64,000 nucleotides of DNA, from positions 62,001 through 126,000 of the forward strand of contig DVLT01000046.1 in the NCBI GenBank assembly GCA_018715345.1. Reading direction: 5' to 3'. A model generated the notes under the pieces. That model did no database searches. It was given only the letters and a program-made list of their open reading frames with translations, and had not been told where the DNA came from. This DNA comes from Candidatus Onthocola gallistercoris (GTDB lineage Bacteria; Bacillota; Clostridia; Lachnospirales; Lachnospiraceae). Shown piece after piece: positions 43,003-53,700 of this stretch. Position 1 is the stretch's first letter. Each line of letters opens with the position of its first letter. The translations under genes were made by a program, and so were the position numbers.

Positions 43003-44388
43003 TCAGAGAGCCCCGGCATTTTTCAGATAGTCCTGATGGTTTTCCAGGACTTTTTCCATGGCTTCGCGTCCGGGCGCACCGATGGTATTGCGGGTGTTGA
43101 CACAGGTTTCCATGGAGATGGCGTCATAAATGTCCGCCTTAAACACCGGGCTGACTGCCTGGAACTCTTCCAGAGTCAGATCATCCAGCGCCTTATGATG
43201 TTCGATGCCGTAAAGGACCAACTGGCCGATGATACCGTGGGCGTCCCGGAAGGGCACCCCGTTCTTTACAAGATAGTCGGCAGCGTCTGTGGCATTGGTG
43301 AAACCGTGTTTGGCGCTGTTTTTCATGGCTTCTTTATTCACCTTCATCGTCTCCACCATACCGGTGAACAGGCGGATACAGCCTTTCGTCGTGTCGATGG
43401 CGTCAAAGGTCAGTTCCTTATCCTCCTGCATATCTTTGTTGTAGGCCAGAGGAAGAGCCTTCATGGTGGTCAGGATGGACATGAGCGCGCCGTAGACCCG
43501 GCCGGTCTTTCCTCGGATCAGTTCGGCGATATCCGGATTCTTTTTCTGGGGCATGATGCTGCTGCCGGTGGAATAGGCGTCGTCCAGTTCGATGAACTGA
43601 TATTCGTTGGTGTTCCAGATGATGATCTCCTCGGAGAAACGGCTCAGATGCATCATGATCGTGGACAGGGCGCTTAAAAGTTCGATGATGTAATCCCTGT
43701 CAGAAACAGAGTCCATACTGTTTAAAGTGGGGCCGTCAAATCCCAGCAGGCGGGCGGTCATCTCCCGGTCCAGAGGATAGGTGGTGCCTGCCAGTGCGCC
43801 GGCGCCCAGAGGACAGGTGTTCATACGTTTATAAATATCTGCCAGACGGGACCGGTCCCGTTTGAACATTTCAAAATAAGCGCCCACATGGTGGGCCAGT
43901 GTCAATGGCTGGGCCTTCTGCAGATGGGTAAAACCGGGCATATAGGTATCCAGATGCTTTTCCATGATCTTATACAGCACACGGAGAAGATCCAGAAGCA
44001 GCCCATCGCATTCGGTGATCTCATCCCGGATATAAAGTTTCATGTCCAGGGCCACCTGGTCATTGCGGCTCCGGCCGGTGTGGAGTTTTTTGCCGGTTTC
44101 GCCGGTGCGCTCGATCAGTATGGATTCCACAAAACTGTGGATATCTTCGTATTCCGGTGTGATCTCAAGGGTTCCGTCCTCGATCTCAGAGCGGATATGT
44201 TTCAGTTCAGTGATGATCACATCCCGCTCATCATCTGTTAAAATGCCCTGTGCAGCCAACATGGTCACATGTGCGATGCTTCCTTCGATATCCTGACGGA
44301 AAAATTTTTGGTCAAATCCAATGGATGCGTTAAAGTTATGTACAAGCTGATTCGTTTCCTTGGTAAAACGTCCGCCCCATAATTTCAT
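43003..44388 (-). CDS. argH: Argininosuccinate lyase
   Basis: MKLWGGRFTKETNQLVHNFNASIGFDQ, GSSIMPQKKNPDIAELIRGKTGRVYG. Confidence 0.97.
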   Translation of the reverse strand: MKLWGGRFTKETNQLVHNFNASIGFDQKFFRQDIEGSIAHVTMLAAQGILTDDERDVIITELKHIRSEIEDGTLEITPEYEDIHSFVESILIERTGETGKKLHTGRSRNDQVALDMKLYIRDEITECDGLLLDLLRVLYKIMEKHLDTYMPGFTHLQKAQPLTLAHHVGAYFEMFKRDRSRLADIYKRMNTCPLGAGALAGTTYPLDREMTARLLGFDGPTLNSMDSVSDRDYIIELLSALSTIMMHLSRFSEEIIIWNTNEYQFIELDDAYSTGSSIMPQKKNPDIAELIRGKTGRVYGALMSILTTMKALPLAYNKDMQEDKELTFDAIDTTKGCIRLFTGMVETMKVNKEAMKNSAKHGFTNATDAADYLVKNGVPFRDAHGIIGQLVLYGIEHHKALDDLTLEEFQAVSPVFKADIYDAISMETCVNTRNTIGAPGREAMEKVLENHQDYLKNAGAL

Positions 44389-44629
44389 ATCAGACAGCCT
44401 TCTTTCTATTAAAATAGGATTCACATGATAAAAGGGATACATATCCCGCAAGTGTGTATTAATGATACCGTTTTTTTGTACAGTTTGCAATAATAAATTC
44501 ATTTTTACCGTTTACAACGGAAATTGGCTATGCTATAATGTGACGGTATGAGTCAACCTGTGTTCAGATAACGGACACTCCAACCTTATCTTAGCACAAG
44601 GCATTTTAAATTACAGGAGGAATTATATC

Positions 44630-44896
44630 ATGATCACAACAGAGATGAAAAAAGAGATCATCGCAAAGTATGGCAAAACACCGGAAGATACCGGTTCACC
44701 GGAAGTGCAGATCGCCCTTCTTACAGCCCGTATTTCCGATCTGACAGAGCATCTGAAAGTACACAAGAAAGACCATCATTCCAGAAGAGGTCTTCTGAAG
44801 ATGGTTGGTCAGAGAAGAGGATTACTGGACTATCTTAAAAGAAAAGATATCGAAAGATACAGAGCTGTAATCGAAAAATTAGGTTTAAGAAAATAA
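44630..44896 (+). CDS. rpsO: 30S ribosomal protein S15
   Basis: [55 protein letters not shown]. Confidence 0.98.
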   Translation: MITTEMKKEIIAKYGKTPEDTGSPEVQIALLTARISDLTEHLKVHKKDHHSRRGLLKMVGQRRGLLDYLKRKDIERYRAVIEKLGLRK

Positions 44897-44948
44897 TTTG
44901 AGATGTGGGATGGCACTGTCATCCCACTCTTCATATCATTGTTTATTA

Positions 44949-45030
44949 TTTCACAGGATTTTATTCGAGACCACTGAAAAGCCGGCAGGCACTGCTGTTT
45001 TTTCAGTAGTTTCGGAAAATCCCTGTGAAA
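44949..45030 (+). promoter_or_regulatory. Long hairpin in rpsO-pnp intergenic/pnp leader
   Basis: TTTCACAGG-ATTTT-ATTCGAGACC-ACTGAAAA paired with TTTTCAGT-AGTTTCGG-AAAAT-CCCTGTGAAA. Confidence 0.75.
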
Positions 45031-45063
45031 ATAAATAGATTTATTTTTATAAGGAGAGTATTT

Positions 45064-47154
45064 ATGGCTAAAGAATTTAAAAGTTATTCTATGGATCTGG
45101 CTGGGCGTCTGCTGAGAGTGGATATCGGCAGAGTGGCTGCCCAGGCCAATGGCGCCGCATTTATGCACTATGGCGATACAGTTGTTCTTTCCACAGCGAC
45201 AGCTTCTGAAAAACCCCGGGAAGGCATCGACTTTTTCCCGCTGAGTGTGGAATATGAAGAGAAAATGTATGCTGTCGGTAAGATCCCGGGCGGCTTTAAC
45301 AAACGTGAAGGCAAGGCCAGCGAACATGCTGTGCTCACATCCCGTGTCATTGACCGTCCCATGCGGCCTCTGTTCCCGAAGGATTACAGAAATGACGTCA
45401 CATTGAACAACCTGGTCATGAGCGTGGATCCGGACTGCAGCCCGGAAGTGACAGCCATGCTTGGCTCCGCCATTGCCACATCCATTTCCGACATTCCTTT
45501 TGACGGCCCCATCGCCGCAACCCAGGTGGGCCTGATCGATGGCGAGTTTGTTTTCAATCCGACAACGGATCAGAAGAATGTGTCCGATCTGTCTTTGACA
45601 GTAGCGTCCACGAGAGACAAAGTGATCATGATCGAGGCAGGCGCCAATGAAGTGCCGGAAGATAAGATGATCGAAGCCATCTTTGCCGCCCATGAACTGA
45701 ACCAGAAGATCATCAAGTTCATTGATGTGATCGTGGCAGAGTGCGGCAAGGAAAAACACAGCTATGAAAGCTGCAGCGTTCCGGAAGAAGTGATGGAAGC
45801 CATCAAAGCGATCATAACACCGGAGCAGATGGAAGAAGCCGTATTCACAGATGAAAAACAGGTAAGAGAAGAAAATATCCGTCAGATCAAGGAAAAACTG
45901 GCAGAAGCTTTTGCGGATAATGAAGAATGGCTGGGCTATATCGACGATGCGGTATACCAGTATCAGAAAAAGACTGTCCGCAAGATGATCCTGAAAGATC
46001 ATAAACGTCCGGATGGCCGTGCCATCAATGAGATCCGTCCGCTGGCCGCGGAAGTAGATCTGATCCCGAGGGTTCACGGATCCGCCATGTTCACAAGAGG
46101 ACAGACCCAGATCTGTACAGTGACCACATTGGCGCCTTTGTCAGACGCCCAGCGGATCGACGGCCTGGATCTGACTGAGACATCCAAGAGATATATGCAT
46201 CATTACAATTTCCCGTCCTACTCTGTCGGTGAGACAAAACCGTCCAGAGGACCGGGACGCCGGGAAATCGGTCACGGCGCTCTGGCAGAAAGAGCCCTGG
46301 TGCCGGTACTGCCTTCCGAGGAAGAATTCCCCTATGCCATCCGTACCGTGTCCGAGACATTCGAGTCCAACGGATCCACGTCTCAGGCAAGTATCTGTGC
46401 GTCCACCATGTCCTTGATGGCAGCGGGCGTACCGATCAAAAAGCAGGTGGCCGGCATTTCCGCAGGATTGGTGACCGGAGAAACCGATGACGACTACATC
46501 GTACTGACAGATATCCAGGGGCTGGAGGACTTCTTTGGCGATATGGACTTTAAAGTTGCCGGAACCCATGACGGTATCACAGCGATCCAGATGGATATCA
46601 AGATCCATGGTCTGACCCGGCCGATCATCGAGGAAGCGATCCGCCGGACAAAAGAGGCCAGAGAATATATCATCAATGAGATCATGACTCCGGCCATCGC
46701 AGAGCCGAGAAAAGAAGTGGGCGAATATGCTCCCAAGATCACTCAGATCATGATCGATCCCCAGAAGATCGGTGATGTGGTCGGTCCGAAGGGCAAGATC
46801 ATCAACCAGATCATCGAGGAAACAGATGTGAAGATCGATATCAATGACGACGGCGCGGTATCCGTATGCGGACTGGATCAGAAGAACATCGACAAAGCGA
46901 TCGATATGATCCAGATGATCGTTTCTGAGTTTGAGGCCGGAAAGATCTATACCGGTAAAGTTGTCAGCATCAAAGAATTTGGCGCTTTCCTGGAGTTTGC
47001 GCCGGGTAAAGAAGGTATGGTCCATATATCCAAACTGGACAAACACAGAGTCAACCGGGTGGAAGATGTACTTACCCTTGGTGATGTGATCAAGGTGAAA
47101 TGTCTTGGTAAGGATAAGATGGGACGGATCAGTTTCAGCAAAAAAGACGCATGA
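45064..47154 (+). CDS. pnp: Polyribonucleotide nucleotidyltransferase
   Basis: RPSRGPGRREIGHGALAERALVPVLP, KH and S1 domains (VGPKGKIINQIIEETDVKIDINDDG; GKVVSIKEFGAFLEFAPGKEGMVHISKL). Confidence 0.98.
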   Translation: MAKEFKSYSMDLAGRLLRVDIGRVAAQANGAAFMHYGDTVVLSTATASEKPREGIDFFPLSVEYEEKMYAVGKIPGGFNKREGKASEHAVLTSRVIDRPMRPLFPKDYRNDVTLNNLVMSVDPDCSPEVTAMLGSAIATSISDIPFDGPIAATQVGLIDGEFVFNPTTDQKNVSDLSLTVASTRDKVIMIEAGANEVPEDKMIEAIFAAHELNQKIIKFIDVIVAECGKEKHSYESCSVPEEVMEAIKAIITPEQMEEAVFTDEKQVREENIRQIKEKLAEAFADNEEWLGYIDDAVYQYQKKTVRKMILKDHKRPDGRAINEIRPLAAEVDLIPRVHGSAMFTRGQTQICTVTTLAPLSDAQRIDGLDLTETSKRYMHHYNFPSYSVGETKPSRGPGRREIGHGALAERALVPVLPSEEEFPYAIRTVSETFESNGSTSQASICASTMSLMAAGVPIKKQVAGISAGLVTGETDDDYIVLTDIQGLEDFFGDMDFKVAGTHDGITAIQMDIKIHGLTRPIIEEAIRRTKEAREYIINEIMTPAIAEPRKEVGEYAPKITQIMIDPQKIGDVVGPKGKIINQIIEETDVKIDINDDGAVSVCGLDQKNIDKAIDMIQMIVSEFEAGKIYTGKVVSIKEFGAFLEFAPGKEGMVHISKLDKHRVNRVEDVLTLGDVIKVKCLGKDKMGRISFSKKDA

Positions 47155-47218
47155 TGATCCGACAGAATTGATGGATATATAAACGTCAAGGGCTTGTGAA
47201 AAACGTGAACGCGTTATT

Positions 47219-47380
47219 TCACAAGCCCTTTTCTTTCAGACGATCTTTCCCAAATCCCTTGTTTTCGTTCCCGGATTCCCTGCGGATCTGATCGGCCGTT
47301 CCGCTGCGTTCCATCTCCTCGGCAAATTTGCGGGCATTGCCGTCTTTTCCGGTATAGTAGAGATTCATTGTAATGCGCAT
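47219..47380 (-). pseudogene. Truncated ABM-type (putative quinol) monooxygenase fragment
   Basis: MRITMNLYYTGKDGNARKFAEEMERSGTADQIRRESGN then an unrelated tail ENKGFGKDRLKEKGL*; not in supplied ORF list. Confidence 0.55.
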
Positions 47381-47446
47381 CTTATTTTCCTCTTTTCCTA
47401 TACAATATATTTATGGTTAATAGCCCTTTACCCATCTTGTTGCTGC

Positions 47447-48451
47447 TTATTTCTTCACATCCAACAGCTTGACGCCTTCTTCCGGATTGCGGTCGATCGC
47501 GCCTACGATCCTGTGGGGCACATACGGCTCTTCCAGGTAGGCAATGTCATCTTCTGTAAGTTTGACGGCAAATGCCCCTGCCGCATCGTCAAAGTGGGAA
47601 GATTTGGTGGCGCCGATGATCGGTGAAGTTACGCCCTTTGCCCACTCCCAGGCCAGAGCGATCTGCTGCATTTTGACACCGTACTTTTCCGCAAGCGCAT
47701 GGACTCTGCGGACAATCTCCATATCCTGTTCCCGGGTGCTGTCATATTTTCCCATGGCTGCCCGGTCGGTTTTGCTGCGGATGGAGTCAGAGTTCCATTC
47801 CGGACGGGTCAGATGCCCTGCTGCCAGAGGACTGTAAGGCATGAGGGAAACATTCATCTGACGGCAGATGGGGATCAGTTCCCGCTCATCCTCCCGGTAA
47901 AGAAGGTTGTAATGGTTTTCCATGGCCACAAACCGGGCCCAGCCGTTTTCTTTGGCGGCAAGCTGCATATTATAGAACTGATAGCCATACATGGCGGAAG
48001 CGCCGATGGCGCGAACCTTGCCGGCCATCACCAGATCGTTCAGCGCCTCCATCGTTTCCTCGATGGGGGTATCGTAGTCAAACCGGTGGATGATGTACAG
48101 ATCAAGATAATCCGTTCCGAGCCGCTTCAGGCTTCCGTCAATTTCCCTGTGGATGGCCTCAGAAGAAAGCCGCCCAGGATTAAAGTAGACCTTTGAGGCG
48201 ATGACTACTTTATCCCTTGAAATGTTCTTTCGGATTGCCCGGCCCAAATATTCCTCGCTGGTCCCTTCCGAATAGCCGTTGGCGGTATCGAAGAAGTTGA
48301 TGCCCAGATCCAGGGCGTGTTTGACGATCTTTTCCGTCCCGGCCTCGTCCACCGTCCAGTCGTGGAGTGTCCCGGCCTTTCCAAAGCTCATGCAGCCTAC
48401 GCAGAGCTTTGATACTTTAATATCAGTGTTTCCCAATTTTGCATATTCCAT
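47447..48451 (-). CDS. Aldo/keto reductase
   Basis: MEYAKLGNTDIKVSKLCVGCMSFGKAGTLHDWTVDE, NFFDTANGYSEGTSEEYLGRAI, IIGATKSSH. Confidence 0.95.
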   Translation of the reverse strand: MEYAKLGNTDIKVSKLCVGCMSFGKAGTLHDWTVDEAGTEKIVKHALDLGINFFDTANGYSEGTSEEYLGRAIRKNISRDKVVIASKVYFNPGRLSSEAIHREIDGSLKRLGTDYLDLYIIHRFDYDTPIEETMEALNDLVMAGKVRAIGASAMYGYQFYNMQLAAKENGWARFVAMENHYNLLYREDERELIPICRQMNVSLMPYSPLAAGHLTRPEWNSDSIRSKTDRAAMGKYDSTREQDMEIVRRVHALAEKYGVKMQQIALAWEWAKGVTSPIIGATKSSHFDDAAGAFAVKLTEDDIAYLEEPYVPHRIVGAIDRNPEEGVKLLDVKK

Positions 48452-48467
48452 ATTCACGGATACCTCC

Positions 48468-49097
48468 TTAGCTTTCCGGCAGCAATTGCCGGATACAGTG
48501 ATATGCCAATTCATAAACCGTCATCTGCGCAGAGGGGATACCTACCTGTTCCATGACGGAAAGCTGCTTTTGTGTGGGATGGGCATAGGCATAGATGCCA
48601 TAGAGGAATGGGAAAAAGGCATAGCGGAAATCCAACTTTGACCTTTCTCCCATGTCAGGTCGATAAGCCGTCAGACAGTTATCAATGGCGGTCATGGCGC
48701 GGTAGAAGGCACACTTGTATTCCATGAGCCGCTCTTCCCGGCTGTTTTCCTCAATCTCATACAGGTTCATAGTCTGGATTTTTAACATAGTTTCCTGATC
48801 ATCCAGAGTGTGGGCCAGCGCCTGGGCAAATGTATCCCGGTTCCATAGACTGTCAAAGTGGCTCAGCTTTATCAGTTTGTCTGTCCATCGGTCATATTCT
48901 CTGGTCAGAAGCGCCAAGAATATCTCTTCCTTTGTTTCAAAATAGTTGTAAATAGACGGACGGGAAAAGCTGGTTTCCGTACTGATCTCCTTGATGGTCA
49001 CTTCCCGGAATCCCTTCGTGCGATAAAGAAATTCACAGGCATCGATGATTTCCTTTTTTCTCTGAGCGATCAGCTCCAATGATTCCTTTGCCATAGT
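48468..49097 (-). CDS. TetR-family transcriptional regulator
   Basis: IIDACEFLYRTKGFREVTIKEISTETSFSRPSIYNYFETKEEIFLALLTREYDRW. Confidence 0.93.
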   Translation of the reverse strand, partial: TMAKESLELIAQRKKEIIDACEFLYRTKGFREVTIKEISTETSFSRPSIYNYFETKEEIFLALLTREYDRWTDKLIKLSHFDSLWNRDTFAQALAHTLDDQETMLKIQTMNLYEIEENSREERLMEYKCAFYRAMTAIDNCLTAYRPDMGERSKLDFRYAFFPFLYGIYAYAHPTQKQLSVMEQVGIPSAQMTVYELAYHCIRQLLPES

Positions 49098-49123
49098 GTT
49101 CTCCCTTCTGATCGGCGCAGCAG

Positions 49124-49391
49124 TTATCTGCTTTCTTTGAAAGAAAGACATTTTCCAAGGACATCGCCGGTTTCCAGATATTCATAGGTGGGGAATTCAA
49201 ACAGGACGGGTTTCAGTTTGATGTAGTCGATCTTTCCATCTTCATTCAGACAGGCTTCTTCCACCAGGGTGCTGTTGATGGAGCAGATGAAACTTTCAAA
49301 TCCTTTTGTGATGTAAACATCCACGAAGGGCTCCCACAACGATCAAAGGAGTAGGATACAGGGCTAATACAGAACCTATGTTTTTCTTCAT
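49124..49391 (-). pseudogene. Flavin reductase family (flavoredoxin-like) remnant, internal deletion with frameshift
   Basis: Start MKKNIGSVLALYPTPLIVVGA... then, in another frame, FVDVYITKGFESFICSINSTLVEEACLNEDGKIDYIKLKPVLFEFPTYEYLETGDVLGKCLSFKE. Confidence 0.7.
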
Positions 49392-49610
49392 AAATGATCA
49401 CCTCGTTTTTTTGTTCTGACATTGTGTCAACGATACTATTATACAACTGCTCTGACACAGTGTCAACTATTGGCTTTCGGATTTGAAACGGGAGATGATG
49501 ATAAATTTATCTGTCCGAGCGGAGTGTATTGAAATCAGAACGGTGCTTGCAGTATGAAGGGGTTTAGAATACAATAGAAACATAAGGATATATTGAGGGA
49601 GGAAATGGGA

Positions 49611-50624
49611 ATGAAAGAATATATGTGCCCCTACTGTGACCAGCGGATGAAGAAAAAGCATCGATGCAGCAACTGCCATTCTTTTGTCTGGAAGCCGGTG
49701 GTGATCGACAGTCATCCGGAAGTCTTTGTGGATACGGAGCCGGATTATATATCACAGGCTATTTCAGATGAAAAGTATCGTTATGGAAACAGCGACCGGT
49801 ATGTGAGTATGGATGCGCATCCTTATGATAATGCGCATGGAGGCGGACAGCAGGATGCCTATGCCTATGAGGATAAGTCCAAGCCGTCCACTTATAAGGT
49901 GGATATCCCTTCGGGGAATAAGCAGAAAAAGGAGAAACGTAAAAAGAGAAAAAAGGAAGGCCGTAAAGGGAATATCCTTGGACGTATCTTTGTGATCTTT
50001 ATCATCATCTTGGCCATATTTTATGTCATCGGACAGGCTGACGAGGAAGGCTGGTTTGAAGATGGGGAGGATTACAGTTATGAGGAAAATGAGACCGAAC
50101 TCACAGACGATCAGGTGATCGCGGCCGGTGAGGAATGCACGGGCGATTATCATATGGACGTGGATAAAGATGATTATATCGCATGGATAGAGGGGACTTT
50201 GGTGGGAACCTATTTTGGAGCGGATGATTATTCACAGGATTCCCGCAATCTGCTTTATGATTATGGAGACGGGGATACGACTTCCTACTATGAAGTGACC
50301 AGAATGTATACGTTTTCAGACGATGTGGGCGGTTATTATCTGGTGGATTGGGACACGGCTTCAGAACGGCTGCACCGTATTTCTTTCAGCGCCAATGATC
50401 TGACAATGATCGATGAGCTGATCCGAAATGTTTGGACATTCCTGGATCCGGAGGCGGATACAGGAAGCGCTGCCTATTCACGTATGCTGGAGGACATATT
50501 TGCTGAGGCGAAAGCAGAGGGATATTATTCCGACTATGAGGGAGAATACAGCTTTTATATCAGTTATTCCGAGTATACCGGCGGTGAGGAATATTGGTAT
50601 GTTTCCTTTGGCGGAAATGATTGA
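49611..50624 (+). CDS. Zinc-ribbon, single-TM protein of unknown function
   Basis: MKEYMCPYCDQRMKKKHRCSNCHSFVWKP; basic linker KQKKEKRKKRKKEGRKG; TM ILGRIFVIFIIILAIFYVIG; acidic extracellular part. Confidence 0.7.
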   Translation: MKEYMCPYCDQRMKKKHRCSNCHSFVWKPVVIDSHPEVFVDTEPDYISQAISDEKYRYGNSDRYVSMDAHPYDNAHGGGQQDAYAYEDKSKPSTYKVDIPSGNKQKKEKRKKRKKEGRKGNILGRIFVIFIIILAIFYVIGQADEEGWFEDGEDYSYEENETELTDDQVIAAGEECTGDYHMDVDKDDYIAWIEGTLVGTYFGADDYSQDSRNLLYDYGDGDTTSYYEVTRMYTFSDDVGGYYLVDWDTASERLHRISFSANDLTMIDELIRNVWTFLDPEADTGSAAYSRMLEDIFAEAKAEGYYSDYEGEYSFYISYSEYTGGEEYWYVSFGGND

Positions 50625-50768
50625 AAAGCGTTGGCGAATTGTGCCTGATTATAAACAATTTTCCATTGTTTCTTTCTTGACGAAGTAGAATGAAATGGAT
50701 AGAATATATAGTAGTGAGTAATATAAGAAGATATATTTACTGCACAAATGAAAGGAGATTTTTTCAAA

Positions 50769-53700
50769 ATGGCAAAAGTTATGAAAACGATGGATGGTAA
50801 TACCGCTGCCGCTTGGACTTCCTATGCGTTCACAGAAGTTGCCGGTATTTTCCCGATCACACCATCATCCCCAATGGCTGAAGTAACAGACGAGTGGGCT
50901 GCCAACGGAAGAAAGAATATCTTTGGACAGCCGGTTAAAGTTGTTGAGATGCAGTCAGAAGGTGGAGCTGCCGGTACTGTTCACGGCTCTCTTTCCACAG
51001 GCGCTTTGACAACAACATATACCGCATCCCAGGGATTACTTCTTATGATCCCGAACATGTACAAGATTGCCGGTGAAATGCTTCCGACAGTTTTCCATGT
51101 GAGCGCCAGAGCTTTGGCTACCCATGCGCTGAACATTTTTGGTGACCACACAGACGTTATGGCATGTCGTCAGACTGGTTTTGCTATGCTCTGTTCCGGT
51201 TCTGTTCAGGAAGTTATGGATCTTGCTGCGGTTGCCCATCTTTCCGCGATCAAAGGACGTATCCCGTTCCTGCATTTCTTTGATGGTTTCCGTACATCCC
51301 ACGAGATCCAGAAAGTTGAATGTACAGATTATGATGAACTGGCTAAACTGGTTGACTATGACGCTCTTGCTGAATTCCGTAAGAATGCTCTGAATCCGGA
51401 ACATCCGGTCATCCGCGGTACAGCTCAGAACCCGGATATCTTCTTCCAGGGAACAGAGTCCAGAAACCGTTTCTACGATGCACTTCCGGATGTGGTTGAA
51501 GAGTACTGTGAGAAGATCAGCCAGATGACAGGCCGTGATTACAAACTGTTCAACTACTATGGAGATCCGCAGGCAGACCGCGTTATCGTTGCTATGGGTT
51601 CTGTATGCGATGCCATTAAAGAAACGATCGATTACATGATGGCTAAAGGCGAAAAAGTTGGTCTTGTTCAGATCCATCTGTATCGTCCTTTCAAAGTGGA
51701 AGCTTTCCTGGATGCCATCCCGGAAACCGCTACCAAGATCGCTGTATTAGACAGAGACAAAGAAAACGGCGCCATCGGCGAACCGGTTTACATGGATACA
51801 TGTACTGCTTTCTTCAAAGCAGGACGTAAAGCTACGATCGTTGGCGGACGTTACGGACTTGGTTCCAAAGACGTTACACCGGGTCAGATCATGGCTGTTT
51901 ATGAAAATCTTAAAGCAGACGCTCCGAAGAACAACTTCACGATCGGTATCAACGACGATGTGACTCATCTGTCCCTTGAGACCATGCCGGAAGTTGACGT
52001 TGCCGGAGAAGGCACAACAAGCTGTAAGTTCTGGGGCCTTGGCGCAGATGGTACAGTTGGAGCCAATAAGAACTCCATCAAGATCATCGGTGACCATACA
52101 GACCTTTATGCACAGGCATATTTCCACTATGACTCCAAGAAGTCCGGTGGTGTTACCCAGTCCCACTTACGTTTCGGTAAGAACCCGATCCGTTCCACAT
52201 ATCTGGTTAAGACAGCTGACTTTGTTGCCTGCCATAACGAAGCATACATCAAGCTGTATGATATGCTGGGCGACATCAAGGAAAATGGTATCTTCCTCCT
52301 GAACTGTGGCTGGACGGCAGAGGAACTGGAGAAAGAGCTGCCTGCAAATGTTAAGAGAGCTCTGGCTCAGAAACATGTGAAGTTCTACACCATCGACGCC
52401 ACAAAGATCGCTGGTGAGATCGGTCTGGGCAATCGTACCAATACCGTACTTCAGGCTGCATTCTTCAAACTGGCCAATATCATCCCGATCGAGGATGCTG
52501 TTAAATACATGAAAGAAGCCATTTTGAAATCCTACGGCAAGAAGGGCGAGAATATCGTCAACATGAACTATGCCGCTGTAGATGCCGGCGTTGACGGCGC
52601 AGTGGAAGTGAAAGTTCCTGCTGAATGGGCCAATGCGGTTGATGAAGAAGTTAAAGAAACAAAAGAGATTCCGGAATTCGTTAAGAATGTTGTTATGCCG
52701 ATGAACGCATGCAAGGGTGACGACCTTCCGGTTAGTATGTATCTTGGAAGAGAAGACGGACATTTTGAATCCGGTACATCCGCTTACGAAAAACGTGGTG
52801 TAGCTGCAAAAGTTCCGGTTTGGGATTCTGCAAAATGTATCCAGTGTAACCAGTGTTCTTATGTATGTCCCCATGCAACGATCCGTCCGGTTCTTCTGAC
52901 AGAAGAAGAAGTGAACAATGCACCTGAAGGATTCGGCGCTGTAGCTGGAAAAGCTCAGGCTAAGGATTACTTCTTCAAGATGCAGGTTTCCCCGCTCGAC
53001 TGTCTGGGATGCGGAAGCTGTGCAAATGTCTGCCCGGCACCTGGCAAAGCTCTGACCATGGTTCCGCTCCATACTCAGATGGACGAAGCAAAGAACTGGG
53101 ATTATGCTATGGCTCTTCCGAAGAAGGCCAACCCGATGGACAAGTTCTCTGTAAAGGGAAGCCAGTTCGAGCAGCCGCTGCTTGAGTTCTCCGGAGCTTG
53201 TGCAGGCTGTGGCGAGACACCTTATACAAAACTGATCACTCAGTTGTTTGGTGACAGAATGTACGTTGCAAATGCTACCGGATGTACATCCATCTGGGGT
53301 GCAAGTACACCGTCCATGCCTTATACAAAGAATGAAAAAGGACAGGGCCCTGCATGGTGTAACTCCCTGTTCGAAGATAACGCAGAGTTTGGTTTAGGTA
53401 TGTACTTAGGCCAGAAACAGCGCCGTGAAGCTGTTCGCGACATCGTTTCCGCAGCTGCTGAAAAAGCTCCGGCTGACCTGAAAGCTGCTATGGAAAACTG
53501 GATCGCTACCATGAATCTTGGCGAGGAATCCAAGGCGTCTGCAGCAGCACTTCTGGATGCTGCCAAAGCTTATGATGGCGACGGCGAAGTGAAGGCTGCC
53601 TGTGAGACCATCATTGCCAATGCCGATCTGCTTGTGAAGAAATCCCAGTGGATCTTCGGCGGTGACGGAGGGGCATATGATATCGGATACGGCGGATTGG

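Noticed and set aside
44503-44629. S15 autoregulatory leader upstream of rpsO
   Set aside because: Plausible from general knowledge of rpsO leaders, but I could not draw a convincing structure by eye.
44830-46077. 415-aa minus-strand ORF over pnp
   Set aside because: Entirely antisense to an unambiguous pnp/rpsO; shadow ORF.
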